Shown piece after piece: positions 1 through 7,485 of a stretch of 7,949 nt of DNA. Under the pieces are notes generated by a model. It was not told the DNA's origin and made no database searches. It saw only the letters and a list, made by a program, of their open reading frames with translations. The position numbers and the translations under genes were made by a program. Position 1 is the first letter of the stretch; the number at the start of each line of letters is the position of its first letter. The DNA lies in NCBI GenBank assembly GCA_023246995.1, contig JAHFHI010000043.1, positions 1 to 7,949 on the forward strand. Direction: 5' to 3'. This DNA is from Candidatus Omnitrophota bacterium (GTDB lineage Bacteria; Omnitrophota; Omnitrophia; Omnitrophales; Aquincolibacteriaceae).

Positions 1-278
1 TGTCCCGAACTTTGCAGGAAAAAAAGACGGTTTTCTACTCGCGCTCGAGGAACCAGTACTGGGTGAAGGGCGAAACCTCCGGACACGTTCAGGAAGTGAT
101 TCAAGTCCTCACGGATTGCGATGAAGATACCGTGGTGATCAAGGTCCGGCAGCAGGGAGGAGCTTGTCACTTGGGCTACCGGAGCTGCTTTGTTCATGAA
201 ATCGGGTCCCAGGGGGAAGTTCTCCGCGTGACGCAGGAAAAAGTTTTTAACCCGGACGAAATTTACAAAAAATCATGA
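1..278 (+). CDS. hisI: Phosphoribosyl-AMP cyclohydrolase HisI, 5' end missing
   Basis: This enzyme opens the purine ring of phosphoribosyl-AMP, an early step of cytoplasmic histidine synthesis. The visible 91 codons (first complete codon at 3) carry the family core: YSRSR followed by WVKGETSG, then the DCDEDT acidic cluster that binds metal, then [12 protein letters not shown] with the two conserved metal-binding cysteines. A TTG at 12 could be read as a start, but the codons before it (S-R-T) stay in frame and the family has about 25-30 more residues ahead of this point, including a metal-site-proximal N-terminal strand. The gene therefore very likely begins upstream of the window. The protein ends shortly after the core, so there is no fused HisE (phosphoribosyl-ATP pyrophosphatase) domain. 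Its TGA stop overlaps the trpE ATG by four bases (ATGA), which suggests translational coupling. Upstream his genes are likely but not visible. Confidence 0.93.
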   Translation, partial: SRTLQEKKTVFYSRSRNQYWVKGETSGHVQEVIQVLTDCDEDTVVIKVRQQGGACHLGYRSCFVHEIGSQGEVLRVTQEKVFNPDEIYKKS

Positions 279-1759
279 TTCAGCCCGACTTCCGGGAGTT
301 TAAGAAGCTTGCCCGCACGGGGACACTGATTGCGGTTTCAAAGACAATCCCCGCGGATCTTGAAACGCCCGTCTCCTGTTTTTTGAAACTTGCCGGCTCC
401 CAGCCAAACGCATTCCTGCTTGAGTCCGCCGAGCAGGGAGAGAAAAACGGCCGCTACTCCCTGATCGGCCTCGAACCCGATGAAATTTTAAGCGCTGCTT
501 CCGGGCGCGTGACTCTGAAGCAAGGCCGCAGAAGCCGCGCACTCCCGGGCGATCGCAGCGTGCAGCAAATCATGCGGGAGCGCTTAGCCTGCTGCAAACT
601 CGCCAACCCCGGGGCGCTCGCCGCGTTTTCGGGCGGGTATGTCGGCTATTTCTCCTATGAGAATGTCGTCCAGTTCGAAGACATCCGCTTACGGGATTTG
701 CCCCAAGGCCCCCGGGTTCCCGAGACTCTTTTCTTTCTGACCCGCGAGTACGTGATCTTTGACCATTTTCGAAAAACGCTTTCGTTTGTTTATATTGCGC
801 CCGTGCCTGAAAAGTCCCCCAAGTTAAAATCGGCCTATCGCGCGGCGCTGCGCCGGATCGAAACCCGGTCACGGATGCTCAACCGTCCGTTACGGCTATC
901 TCGAGAGCGCCCTAAGAGCTCCGGCGGTGAAAATTTTCGTTCCAACATGAAACCTTTGAATTTTAGCGTCAAAGTCCGAAAAATTAAGAATTATATTCGC
1001 GCCGGAGACTGCATCCAGGTCGTGCTTTCCCAGCGCTTTCGGATCGCGAAAGTTGCCGAAGACTTCCAGGTTTACCGGGCGCTTCGATCGATCAACCCGT
1101 CACCCTATATGTTTTACTTCCGCGCCGGGAAGGTGCGCCTGATCGGTTCCTCTCCGGAAATGCTGGTCAGAAAGTCGGGCCGGGATGCCGAGCTTCGCCC
1201 CATCGCCGGCACAAGACCCCGGGGCCGTGACGCTCAAGAGGATCTGCGTCACGAAGAGCACCTCAAAAAATCCCCCAAGGAAATGGCGGAACATTTGATG
1301 TTAGTCGATCTCGGGCGTAATGACCTCGGCCGTGTCTGCGAATTCAAAAGCGTTCAGGTTCGCCAATTCGCCCGGGTCGAACGCTATTCGCATGTGATGC
1401 ATCTGGTAAGCGATGTCGCCGGCCGCCTGCGCCGAGGCAAAGACGCCTTTGACCTGCTGAAAGCTGTTTTTCCGGCCGGGACGGTGACCGGCGCTCCGAA
1501 GATCCGGGCCATGCAAATCATTAACGAGCTTGAGCCCGAGACCCGTGGCCCGTATGCGGGGGCTCTCGGTTATTTTAGTTTCACGGGGGATATGGACATG
1601 TGCATCACGATCCGCACGCTTGTTCAGGACGCCCGGAACCTATTCATCCAGGCCGGTGCCGGGGTGGTCAAGGATTCAAGCCCCGAACGCGAGTATGCCG
1701 AGACCATCAGCAAGGCCAAGGCGCTTTTTAAGGCCGTGCGGATGCGGGGGGAGTACTAA
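275..1759 (+). CDS. trpE: Anthranilate synthase component I (TrpE)
   Basis: TrpE converts chorismate to anthranilate, using ammonia supplied by TrpG, in the first committed step of tryptophan synthesis. At 494 residues it has the usual full length. The N-terminal domain carries the LLES motif (48-51), part of the tryptophan feedback site, and NPSPYMF (275-281) supplies the other side of that pocket, so feedback inhibition is probably retained. The chorismate-binding domain follows: PIAGTRPRG (309-317), DLGRNDLGR (345-353), GTVTGAPK (402-409) and [10 protein letters not shown] (461-470). Ala311 in PIAGT separates it from PabB-type aminodeoxychorismate synthases, which usually have Lys there. 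The ATG at 275 overlaps the hisI stop and gives a normal N-terminus; no clear Shine-Dalgarno precedes it, so translation may be coupled to hisI. The protein contains no tryptophan at all. There is no room for a leader peptide or attenuator before it. Confidence 0.97.
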   Translation: MIQPDFREFKKLARTGTLIAVSKTIPADLETPVSCFLKLAGSQPNAFLLESAEQGEKNGRYSLIGLEPDEILSAASGRVTLKQGRRSRALPGDRSVQQIMRERLACCKLANPGALAAFSGGYVGYFSYENVVQFEDIRLRDLPQGPRVPETLFFLTREYVIFDHFRKTLSFVYIAPVPEKSPKLKSAYRAALRRIETRSRMLNRPLRLSRERPKSSGGENFRSNMKPLNFSVKVRKIKNYIRAGDCIQVVLSQRFRIAKVAEDFQVYRALRSINPSPYMFYFRAGKVRLIGSSPEMLVRKSGRDAELRPIAGTRPRGRDAQEDLRHEEHLKKSPKEMAEHLMLVDLGRNDLGRVCEFKSVQVRQFARVERYSHVMHLVSDVAGRLRRGKDAFDLLKAVFPAGTVTGAPKIRAMQIINELEPETRGPYAGALGYFSFTGDMDMCITIRTLVQDARNLFIQAGAGVVKDSSPEREYAETISKAKALFKAVRMRGEY

Positions 1760-2352
1760 TGCTTCTGGTCATCGATAATTACGATTCCTTTACCTATAAC
1801 CTCGTGCAGTATTTCGGCGAGCTCGGAGGCGGCCCGGCTGTTTTCCGTAACGATCAAATCACGATTGAGAAAATAAAGCGGCTGAAACCGAAAGCCATCG
1901 TGATATCGCCCGGACCGTGTACTCCGAAGGAGGCCGGTATTTCCAATGATGTGATCCGCTATTTTTCCGGGAGGCTACCGATTCTTGGCGTGTGCCTCGG
2001 ACACCAGTGCCTGGGCCATGTCTTCGGAGGCCGGGTGATACGGGCCAAAAGAATCATGCACGGGAAAACTTCCCCGATCCTGCACAACGGAAAAGAGATC
2101 TTTTCGGGTCTCCCCAACCCGTTTCAAGCCACGCGCTATCATTCTCTCCTGGTCGAACGAAAGACGTTCCCGAAGGCTTTGGAAATCACGGCCTGGACGC
2201 GGGAAGGGGAGATTATGGGCCTTCGCCACCGCGTTCACCCGACTTGGGGGGTGCAGTTTCACCCGGAATCCGTCATGACGGATTCCGGAAAGCAACTTCT
2301 CAAAAACTTTTTAGGTCTTGTTTCGAAATACAGAACCGCCCGTCATGGATGA
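1759..2352 (+). CDS. trpG: Anthranilate synthase component II, glutamine amidotransferase (TrpG)
   Basis: TrpG is the class I glutamine amidotransferase subunit that hydrolyses glutamine and passes ammonia to TrpE. At 197 residues it is a stand-alone amidotransferase, not fused to TrpE or TrpD. Visible motifs are the N-terminal [10 protein letters not shown] (6-15), the oxyanion region SPGPCTP (50-56), the nucleophile elbow GVCLGHQ (77-83) with Cys79, and the rest of the catalytic triad in GVQFHPE (164-170), His168 and Glu170. It overlaps the trpE stop by one base (TAATG), and a GGAG at 1750-1753 sits five bases before its ATG. In many bacteria one such subunit also serves PabB for folate synthesis. 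No second copy is in view, so a dual role is possible, but its place directly after trpE makes the tryptophan role primary. Confidence 0.96.
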   Translation: MLLVIDNYDSFTYNLVQYFGELGGGPAVFRNDQITIEKIKRLKPKAIVISPGPCTPKEAGISNDVIRYFSGRLPILGVCLGHQCLGHVFGGRVIRAKRIMHGKTSPILHNGKEIFSGLPNPFQATRYHSLLVERKTFPKALEITAWTREGEIMGLRHRVHPTWGVQFHPESVMTDSGKQLLKNFLGLVSKYRTARHG

Positions 2353-3376
2353 TTTGCTTTGCGCTGTTCTCCGAAGCCGGTCCCTGACCGAGGGCCAAAG
2401 CGAACGTTTCTTTCACGCGGTCTTTGAAGGAGACCTCGCCCCGGCGGTCATTAAAGCAGCCCTTCTCCTGCTAGCCCGAAAAGGAGAAAACGCCGCGGAA
2501 CTTGCCGGCTGCGTGCGCGCGCTTCGGCGCTTAGAGCCTGCGCGAAAGACGCCCTTTCGCCCGCTTCTTGATACCTGCGGCACCGGCGGGGATTCAAGCG
2601 CTTCGATCAACGCGTCTACGCTCGCGGCGTTTGTCATCGCAGGCGCCGGAGTGAAAGTGGCCAAGCACGGGAACCGGGCGATTTCGTCGCGTTGCGGCAG
2701 CTCTGATCTTATGGAAGCGCTTGGGGTCAAAATCAACGCGCCGCCGCGCGTCATGATGCGGGCGCTTAAGAGCGCGGGGATCGCCTATTTTCATGCTCCG
2801 TTTTATCATCCCGTATTTGCCAGGGTCCAGCCTATCCGCAAGGCCCTTGGAACGCGCACGATTTTTAATCTTTTGGGACCGCTGGTCAATCCGCTGCGGG
2901 TAAACGTTCAGCTTTTGGGGGTTTCAAAGCCGGAGCATTTGGGCCTTTTTGCCGGTGTGATCCGCCGCTTGAAGGGCGCTCGAGTTCTGCTCTGCCATAG
3001 TGATGACGGTATGGATGAAATTTCGCCGCTCGTGAAAACACGTCTTGTCTGGGTTTTCTCCGGAAAAATCCGCCGGATCACCCTCAACCCGGCGCGGTAT
3101 CGTTTCCGGGATAGCGCGCGCAAACGAAACGCAGTATCTTCTAAAGGCGGGGATCGGGCGCACAATGCAAGACTGGCCTTGGACATTCTGTCGGGCCGGG
3201 AAACGGGTTTGGCCCGCCGGATGGTGGTTTTAAATGCCGCCGCCGGACTTATGGTTTCCGGCCGCTCGCCCGCATTTCAACAAGCCATCCGGCTGGCTGA
3301 AGACACCCTTGAGAGCGGGCGTGCTAAAGGAGTTCTTGACCGTCTGATCGCCGTCACGCGGGGCCCGGAAAATTAA
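2345..3376 (+). CDS. trpD: Anthranilate phosphoribosyltransferase (TrpD)
   Basis: TrpD joins anthranilate to phosphoribosyl pyrophosphate (PRPP), giving phosphoribosyl-anthranilate. Starting at the ATG at 2345 gives 343 residues, the normal family length. A TTG at 2318 is in frame but would add nine residues with no family counterpart, so I reject it. The start lies eight bases inside trpG, with no obvious Shine-Dalgarno, which fits translational coupling. Motifs in order are the glycine-rich PRPP loop DTCGTGGD (76-83) followed by INAST, the anthranilate/PRPP segment KHGNR (107-111), GSSD (118-121), [13 protein letters not shown] (171-183) and the metal-binding acidic DDGMDEIS (220-227). All key positions appear intact. 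Like TrpE it is poor in tryptophan, with one residue in the whole chain. Confidence 0.96.
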   Translation: MDDLLCAVLRSRSLTEGQSERFFHAVFEGDLAPAVIKAALLLLARKGENAAELAGCVRALRRLEPARKTPFRPLLDTCGTGGDSSASINASTLAAFVIAGAGVKVAKHGNRAISSRCGSSDLMEALGVKINAPPRVMMRALKSAGIAYFHAPFYHPVFARVQPIRKALGTRTIFNLLGPLVNPLRVNVQLLGVSKPEHLGLFAGVIRRLKGARVLLCHSDDGMDEISPLVKTRLVWVFSGKIRRITLNPARYRFRDSARKRNAVSSKGGDRAHNARLALDILSGRETGLARRMVVLNAAAGLMVSGRSPAFQQAIRLAEDTLESGRAKGVLDRLIAVTRGPEN

Positions 3377-4194
3377 TGATTTTAAACGAGATTCTGACCC
3401 AAAAACGCCGCGACCTTGAAGAGCTCAAAGTCCGTTTCCCGATCGACCGGCTCCGCCAAGTCGCGGCCCACAAGACACGGAGCAATCCGCGCTCATTCAA
3501 GCGCTCTCTTGGAGCTTCCCGCGGCCTTAATCTGATTTGCGAAATCAAAAAGGCGTCTCCCTCGGAAGGTATTTTGCGCGAGGACTTTCAACCGCTCCGG
3601 ATCGCCGGGATGTATGAATTTGCCGGGGCCTGCGCCATTTCCGTTTTGACCGAACCGCATTTTTTTAAAGGGCGCCCGAGTTATCTTAAAACCGTGCGCC
3701 AAGTCACCAGTCTTCCCATCCTGCGGAAGGATTTTTTGTTTGAAAGTTATCAAATTTACGAGACCGCGCTTCTGGAAGCCGACGCCTTTTTATTGATCGC
3801 CTCCATTCTGACGGATTCGGAACTTGCCTCCCTGATCGCGATCGGACAGGACCTCGGAATGGACCCGCTTGTCGAAGTGCACAGCGAGGAAGATCTCAAA
3901 AAGGCCTTGGACGCGGGGGCCGAGATTATCGGAATCAACAACCGTGATTTAAAGACACTGACCGTTGATGTGATGCGCGCCAAGCGTCTCTTGCCGCATA
4001 TCCCGAAAGGCAAGTGGGTTGTCGTGGAAAGCGGTTTTTCGCACCATGAGGAATTGATGGAATATAAAAGTCTCGGCGTCCACGGTTTCCTTGTCGGCAC
4101 GGCGATCATGAAAGCTCCTGACATTCCGGAAAAAATCTCGGAACTTCTAGGCACTTCCCGAAAGTGGCGTAAGGCCGAAGGAGAAGCCCCATGA
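3376..4194 (+). CDS. trpC: Indole-3-glycerol phosphate synthase (TrpC)
   Basis: TrpC closes the indole ring, turning carboxyphenylamino-deoxyribulose phosphate into indole-3-glycerol phosphate. The 272-residue chain is a single (beta/alpha)8 barrel, not the TrpC-TrpF fusion found in enteric bacteria. Conserved active-site segments are CEIKKASPSEG (55-65) with Glu56 and Lys58, ILRKDF (115-120) with catalytic Lys118, LVEVH (165-169) with Glu167, GINNRDL (186-192) and VVESG (216-220) with Glu218 and Ser219. The phosphate-binding end is GFLVGTAIM (237-245). Its ATG shares one base with the trpD stop (TAATG). An AAGGAG at 4178-4183, inside its 3' end, is the ribosome binding site for the next gene. 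Confidence 0.96.
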   Translation: MILNEILTQKRRDLEELKVRFPIDRLRQVAAHKTRSNPRSFKRSLGASRGLNLICEIKKASPSEGILREDFQPLRIAGMYEFAGACAISVLTEPHFFKGRPSYLKTVRQVTSLPILRKDFLFESYQIYETALLEADAFLLIASILTDSELASLIAIGQDLGMDPLVEVHSEEDLKKALDAGAEIIGINNRDLKTLTVDVMRAKRLLPHIPKGKWVVVESGFSHHEELMEYKSLGVHGFLVGTAIMKAPDIPEKISELLGTSRKWRKAEGEAP

Positions 4195-4847
4195 CCCGCG
4201 TTAAGATCTGCGGCAACACAAATCCGGAAGATGCCCGGCTCGCCGTTTCACTCGGCGCCGATTATCTCGGATTTATCTTTGCCCCAAGCAAGCGAAGAGT
4301 GTCGCGCCAGCAGGCCTCTGAAATTATGGCGGCAACCCCTGATTTCAAAAGGTTTGTCGGCGTTTTCGTGAACCAGCCAAAAAAAGAGGTCGAGACCCTC
4401 GCCCGGGATCTCGGCCTGCGCCTGCTCCAATTCCACGGCGAAGAGACCGCTCTTTATTGCCGCCACTTTACGGAGCTGGGTTTTGAGGTCATTAAAACCT
4501 TCAAGGTCAAGGATGCCATGAGCCTGAAACGGCTTGATCAGTACAACGTAAGCGCGTTTCTCTTTGACACTTTTTCCAAAGATCAGGCCGGAGGCACGGG
4601 GGTTCCCTTTGACTGGAAACTGATTGAGGAAAAGCCTTTTATCCGGGAGCGTTTTTTTCTGGCGGGAGGGCTGAATGCGGAAAACCTTGCCGACGCGATC
4701 CGGCGTCTGGGCCCCTACGCGGTGGATGTGGCCAGCGGCGTTGAAAGCGTCCCGGGCCGCAAAGATCCCGAGCGGCTTCGCCGGTTTATTGAAATCGCCA
4801 AGCACACCCAAACCCAACATGCCGAAACCCGTCCCTTTCTCACGTAA
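4191..4847 (+). CDS. trpF: Phosphoribosylanthranilate isomerase (TrpF)
   Basis: TrpF isomerises phosphoribosyl-anthranilate to the ribulose form used by TrpC, so the reaction order is TrpD, TrpF, TrpC although trpC comes first in the gene order. It is a stand-alone 218-residue (beta/alpha)8 barrel. The general base Cys7 lies in VKICGNT (4-10) and the general acid Asp126 in LFDTFSK (124-130). The phosphate-binding loops are GGTG (134-137), LAGGLN (157-162) and DVASGVES (179-186). The ATG overlaps the trpC stop by four bases (ATGA), with AAGGAG seven bases upstream, a good ribosome binding site. The last 15 or so residues (polar, KHTQTQHAETRPFLT) lie beyond the usual barrel end and coincide with the region where the downstream kinase gene starts, so the tail may be dispensable. 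No trpB or trpA follows. Confidence 0.96.
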   Translation: MTRVKICGNTNPEDARLAVSLGADYLGFIFAPSKRRVSRQQASEIMAATPDFKRFVGVFVNQPKKEVETLARDLGLRLLQFHGEETALYCRHFTELGFEVIKTFKVKDAMSLKRLDQYNVSAFLFDTFSKDQAGGTGVPFDWKLIEEKPFIRERFFLAGGLNAENLADAIRRLGPYAVDVASGVESVPGRKDPERLRRFIEIAKHTQTQHAETRPFLT

Positions 4848-5967
4848 GCTTTTGGCGCGCCTCGAGCGGATTGACCCGGCGGTGCTCAAGGGCCATCTTG
4901 AGGATATTCTTCGCGAACAGGAGCTTTCCGGGCACATTTTTGACCACTTGAGCGAAGGGGTTCTGGTTTTGGGACCCGCCGGACGCATTGAGTTTTCCAA
5001 TCAACAGGCGCGCGATTATTTGGGACTTGAAACCGCGGCTCTGAATTTCTCAAGCGCGCGCCCGGATGCCGAAATCGGACGTTTTTTGGGCGAACATTTG
5101 GAGCGGGGGAACACCGCCCCGGCGACGGCAGACTTCCGGATTATGACCCCGCGTGAGTCGTGGATCAGGATCTCGCTCGTGAGGCTTGAAAGTTCGCATC
5201 AGAATCTTATTTTGATCATGCCCTTACGGGAATCCTCCCGGGCAGAAACGGCCGAGGGCCGAATGACGGCACTTTCAAACCTCGCGGCGGGGATCGCTCA
5301 CGAGATCGGAAACCCCTTGAATGCCATTTCCATTCACCTCCAGCTTTTAAAAAAAGAGCTCGCGGGAATGGATTCCCGGAAAAAAGAGAAGTTCGAAAAG
5401 ACCCTTGAAATTATAAGCTCGGAGACCGCCCGCCTGGACCGGATCGTTAAAAATTTTCTTAAAGCCACAAGGCTCCCTGCATTGCGATTTCGCTCTGAAA
5501 ATTTAAATTTAGCGCTCGAAAACGCGCTGGCCTTTATGCGGCCCGAGCTCGAGGAAAATCGTATCCGGGTGCATTTTTCGCCTTCGGGTTCGCTCCCCGC
5601 ATTTCTCGTGGATCGTGAGCGATTGCATCAGGTTTTTATCAATTTGATTAAAAATGCGATGACGGCGATGCCGCAGGGTGGGAACCTGTGGATTGAGACC
5701 TCCCACCGTGGAAAGATCGCTTTGTTGCGGTTCCGGGATCAGGGGGTGGGAATTCAGGAAAAGGACCTGCCTCATATTTTCGAACCTTACTACACGACTC
5801 GTTCGGAAGGATCCGGTCTGGGACTGTTGATCGTCTATCAAAGCATCCGCGAGCACGGAGGGCGCATTGAAGTGGAAAGCAAGCCGGGGCAGGGCACGAC
5901 CTTTACCCTGCTTCTGCCGGTCCGTAAGCCGAAACTTCAAATTCCGCACCTTCGCGCCAAGATCTAA
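4819..5967 (+). CDS. Soluble PAS-domain sensor histidine kinase, NtrB-like
   Basis: This is a sensor kinase that should autophosphorylate on histidine and pass the phosphate to the regulator encoded next. Starting at the ATG at 4819 gives 382 residues. An in-frame ATG at 4675 would add 48 residues that merely read trpF in another frame and have no kinase-like features, so I reject it. After a short N-terminal helix come a PAS-like sensor domain (about 36-137), the dimerisation/phosphoacceptor segment with AHEIGNPLN (160-168, His161), and the ATPase domain with N-box NLIKNA (275-280), DQGVGI (307-312), FEPYYTT (321-327) and GSGLGL (331-336). I see no transmembrane segment or signal peptide, so it is probably cytoplasmic and senses an internal signal. 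It overlaps trpF by 29 bases without a clear ribosome site, implying co-transcription with the trp genes. The ligand is unknown. Confidence 0.92.
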   Translation: MPKPVPFSRKLLARLERIDPAVLKGHLEDILREQELSGHIFDHLSEGVLVLGPAGRIEFSNQQARDYLGLETAALNFSSARPDAEIGRFLGEHLERGNTAPATADFRIMTPRESWIRISLVRLESSHQNLILIMPLRESSRAETAEGRMTALSNLAAGIAHEIGNPLNAISIHLQLLKKELAGMDSRKKEKFEKTLEIISSETARLDRIVKNFLKATRLPALRFRSENLNLALENALAFMRPELEENRIRVHFSPSGSLPAFLVDRERLHQVFINLIKNAMTAMPQGGNLWIETSHRGKIALLRFRDQGVGIQEKDLPHIFEPYYTTRSEGSGLGLLIVYQSIREHGGRIEVESKPGQGTTFTLLLPVRKPKLQIPHLRAKI

Positions 5968-5979
5968 AAAGGAAATCTC

Positions 5980-7371
5980 ATGTCCATCTGCCCGTGTATC
6001 CTGATCGTCGATGATGAAAAAAACAGCCGGGAGGGCCTTCGCGCGGCGCTTGAGGCGCAGGATTACGATATCGTTACGGCCTCCGACGGTCTTGAAGCCC
6101 TCCAACTTTACAGGCAGGAAAAGCCGGATTTGGTTCTTGCGGACATTCGCATGCCCGGACTCTCGGGCCTTGAACTGCTTGAAAAAGTCAAGGCCCTCAA
6201 TCCCCGGGCTCTTGTCATTCTGATGACGGCCTATGGCTCCGTGGATGACGCGGTTCGCGCCATGAAAAGCGGCGCCTTTCATTACATTACCAAGCCCTTG
6301 AATCTTGAAGAGGTGGAGTTTCTCGTCAAAAAAGCTCTCGCTCAATCAAATCTTGAAGAGGAAGTCCTAGAGCTTCGAGAAGCTTCGGGCGGAGCCGGGG
6401 ACTACCGAGATATCCTGGCGGAGTCTCCCAAAATGCGCCAATTGCTTGAAACCGTGGACAAGGTCGCCAAAACGGGGGCTACGGTTTTAATTGAAGGGGA
6501 AAGCGGGACCGGCAAGGAGCTTTTGGCCCGCCGTATTCATGCCCAAAGCCCGCGAAAGGCTCGCCCGTTTCTGGCGGTTCATTGCGCGGCGCTTGCCGAA
6601 ACGCTCCTGGCCAGCGAGCTTTTCGGGCATGAGCGCGGCGCCTTTACCGGCGCTGCGGAGAGGAAGGTGGGCCGCTTTGAACGTGCTGACAAAGGCACGT
6701 TATTTCTCGATGAAATCGGCGAAATTTCTCCGGATACCCAGGTGAAACTTTTGAGGGTCCTTCAATCTGGCGAGTTCGAACGCGTCGGGGGAGTCAAGCT
6801 CTTGCGTTCCGACGTCCGCCTTGTGTGCGCGACGAATAAGAATCTTTTGAGTGAGCTCAAGGCCGGAAGATTTAGGGAAGATCTTTACTACCGGATTAAC
6901 GTTATCAGCATTAAAGTTCCGCCTTTGCGGGAGCGCCCCGAAGACATTACCCCGCTTACCGAGGCGTTCATCCCGCATTACTCTCTTTTGAACGGAAAAA
7001 AGATGACGGGGATCAGCCCTGAAGCCACGGCTGCTTTAAAAGGGTACTCTTGGCCGGGGAACGTCCGGGAGCTTAAAAATATTCTCGAGCGGATGGTGGT
7101 CTTGTCGAATACGGAGGTTTTGGATCTCGCGAATGTCCCGGAAGATATCCGCGCAGCGGCGCATTTGTCGCCCATAACGACACCCGTTGCGGCTTTGGCC
7201 TCTTTTGGATCTTCTTTGCCGGACAAGCTCTCGGATGTGGAAAAGGTCCACATCCGCCGAATTATGCTGGCGGTGAAGGGAAACAAATCGCTCGCGGCCA
7301 AGCGTCTCGGAATCTCTCGCCGGACCCTCTACCGGAAAATAGAGGAATACCGGCTCGAAGATCCAAATTGA
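5980..7371 (+). CDS. NtrC-class sigma-54-dependent response regulator
   Basis: A 463-residue transcription activator, presumably the partner of the kinase encoded 12 bases upstream. The receiver domain (about 5-120) has the acidic pair Asp11/Asp12, phospho-acceptor Asp55 in LADIRMPG, Thr83 and Lys105. After a short linker, the AAA+ domain (about 144-375) shows Walker A GESGTGKE (173-180), the sigma-54-contacting loop GAFTGA (220-225), Walker B LFLDEI (241-246), the arginine-containing REDLYYR (299-305) and WPGNVREL (358-365). The C-terminus (about 420-460) is a Fis-type helix-turn-helix, NKSLAAKRLGISRRTLYRK. An intact GAFTGA means it should activate sigma-54 RNA polymerase from a distance. 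AAGG at 5969-5972 is a plausible ribosome site. The family is certain, but the specific target is not; the candidate is the dnaK promoter just downstream. Confidence 0.96.
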   Translation: MSICPCILIVDDEKNSREGLRAALEAQDYDIVTASDGLEALQLYRQEKPDLVLADIRMPGLSGLELLEKVKALNPRALVILMTAYGSVDDAVRAMKSGAFHYITKPLNLEEVEFLVKKALAQSNLEEEVLELREASGGAGDYRDILAESPKMRQLLETVDKVAKTGATVLIEGESGTGKELLARRIHAQSPRKARPFLAVHCAALAETLLASELFGHERGAFTGAAERKVGRFERADKGTLFLDEIGEISPDTQVKLLRVLQSGEFERVGGVKLLRSDVRLVCATNKNLLSELKAGRFREDLYYRINVISIKVPPLRERPEDITPLTEAFIPHYSLLNGKKMTGISPEATAALKGYSWPGNVRELKNILERMVVLSNTEVLDLANVPEDIRAAAHLSPITTPVAALASFGSSLPDKLSDVEKVHIRRIMLAVKGNKSLAAKRLGISRRTLYRKIEEYRLEDPN

Positions 7372-7386
7372 TACAGGAGCTGTATC
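7370..7386. repeat. Perfect 7-bp inverted repeat with 3-base centre
   Basis: GATACAG and CTGTATC flank a GAG centre. With one bulged base the outer ATT/AAT also pairs (7367-7389). The left arm overlaps the regulator's TGA stop. No run of T follows, so an intrinsic terminator is unlikely. The size and symmetry suit a binding site for a dimeric Fis-type regulator. The centre lies 71 bases upstream of the -12 position of the candidate dnaK promoter, a usual distance for a sigma-54 activator site. A weak RNA hairpin is the alternative. Confidence 0.5.
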
Positions 7387-7434
7387 CAATAGAGCCAGTC
7401 GGGCGGGATTTTCAGGATATACGAGGATAGGACT

Positions 7435-7450
7435 TGGCATGAATTTTGAT
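7435..7450 (+). promoter_or_regulatory. Candidate sigma-54 (-24/-12) promoter for dnaK
   Basis: TGGCATG, four bases, then TTGAT matches the sigma-54 consensus TGGCACG-N4-TTGCW at all but two defined positions, with exact spacing. The -24 GG is present. The mismatch of C to A in the -12 GC is at an important position and lowers confidence. Transcription would start near 7461, leaving a leader of about 25 bases that contains the dnaK ribosome site. A sigma-70 reading of the same site (TTGGCA at 7434-7439) has no acceptable -10 box 16-19 bases downstream. Confidence 0.5.
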
Positions 7451-7472
7451 CTTACCTGGCTAGCGAACTCAA

Positions 7473-7478
7473 AAGGAG
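7473..7478 (+). promoter_or_regulatory. Strong ribosome binding site of dnaK
   Basis: AAGGAG lies seven bases before the ATG at 7486, an ideal Shine-Dalgarno spacing. Together with the trpF site it is the clearest in the window, and it fixes the dnaK start. Confidence 0.85.
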
Positions 7479-7485
7479 AATTAAA

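Noticed and set aside
1992..2387. A 131-codon + strand frame inside trpG running into trpD.
   Set aside because: It is out of frame with trpG, whose amidotransferase triad is intact. The product is proline-rich and low in motifs, as expected of a shadow frame.
4248..5000. Antisense open frame of 250 codons opposite trpF and the kinase start.
   Set aside because: The sense strand encodes intact TrpF with all catalytic residues, and the antisense product shows no family motifs.
5509..6345. Long antisense open frame (278 codons) across the kinase and regulator genes.
   Set aside because: It lies opposite two strongly conserved coding genes, and its translation shows no recognisable domain. It is a by-product of GC-rich coding sequence.
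7367..7389. Hairpin at the regulator gene end considered as an intrinsic terminator.
   Set aside because: The stem is short and AT-containing and is followed by AGAGCCAGTC, with no run of T.
7461..7470. TAGCGAACTC resembles one CIRCE half (TTAGCACTC).
   Set aside because: The match needs an insertion, and the required partner half GAGTGCTAA is absent on either side.
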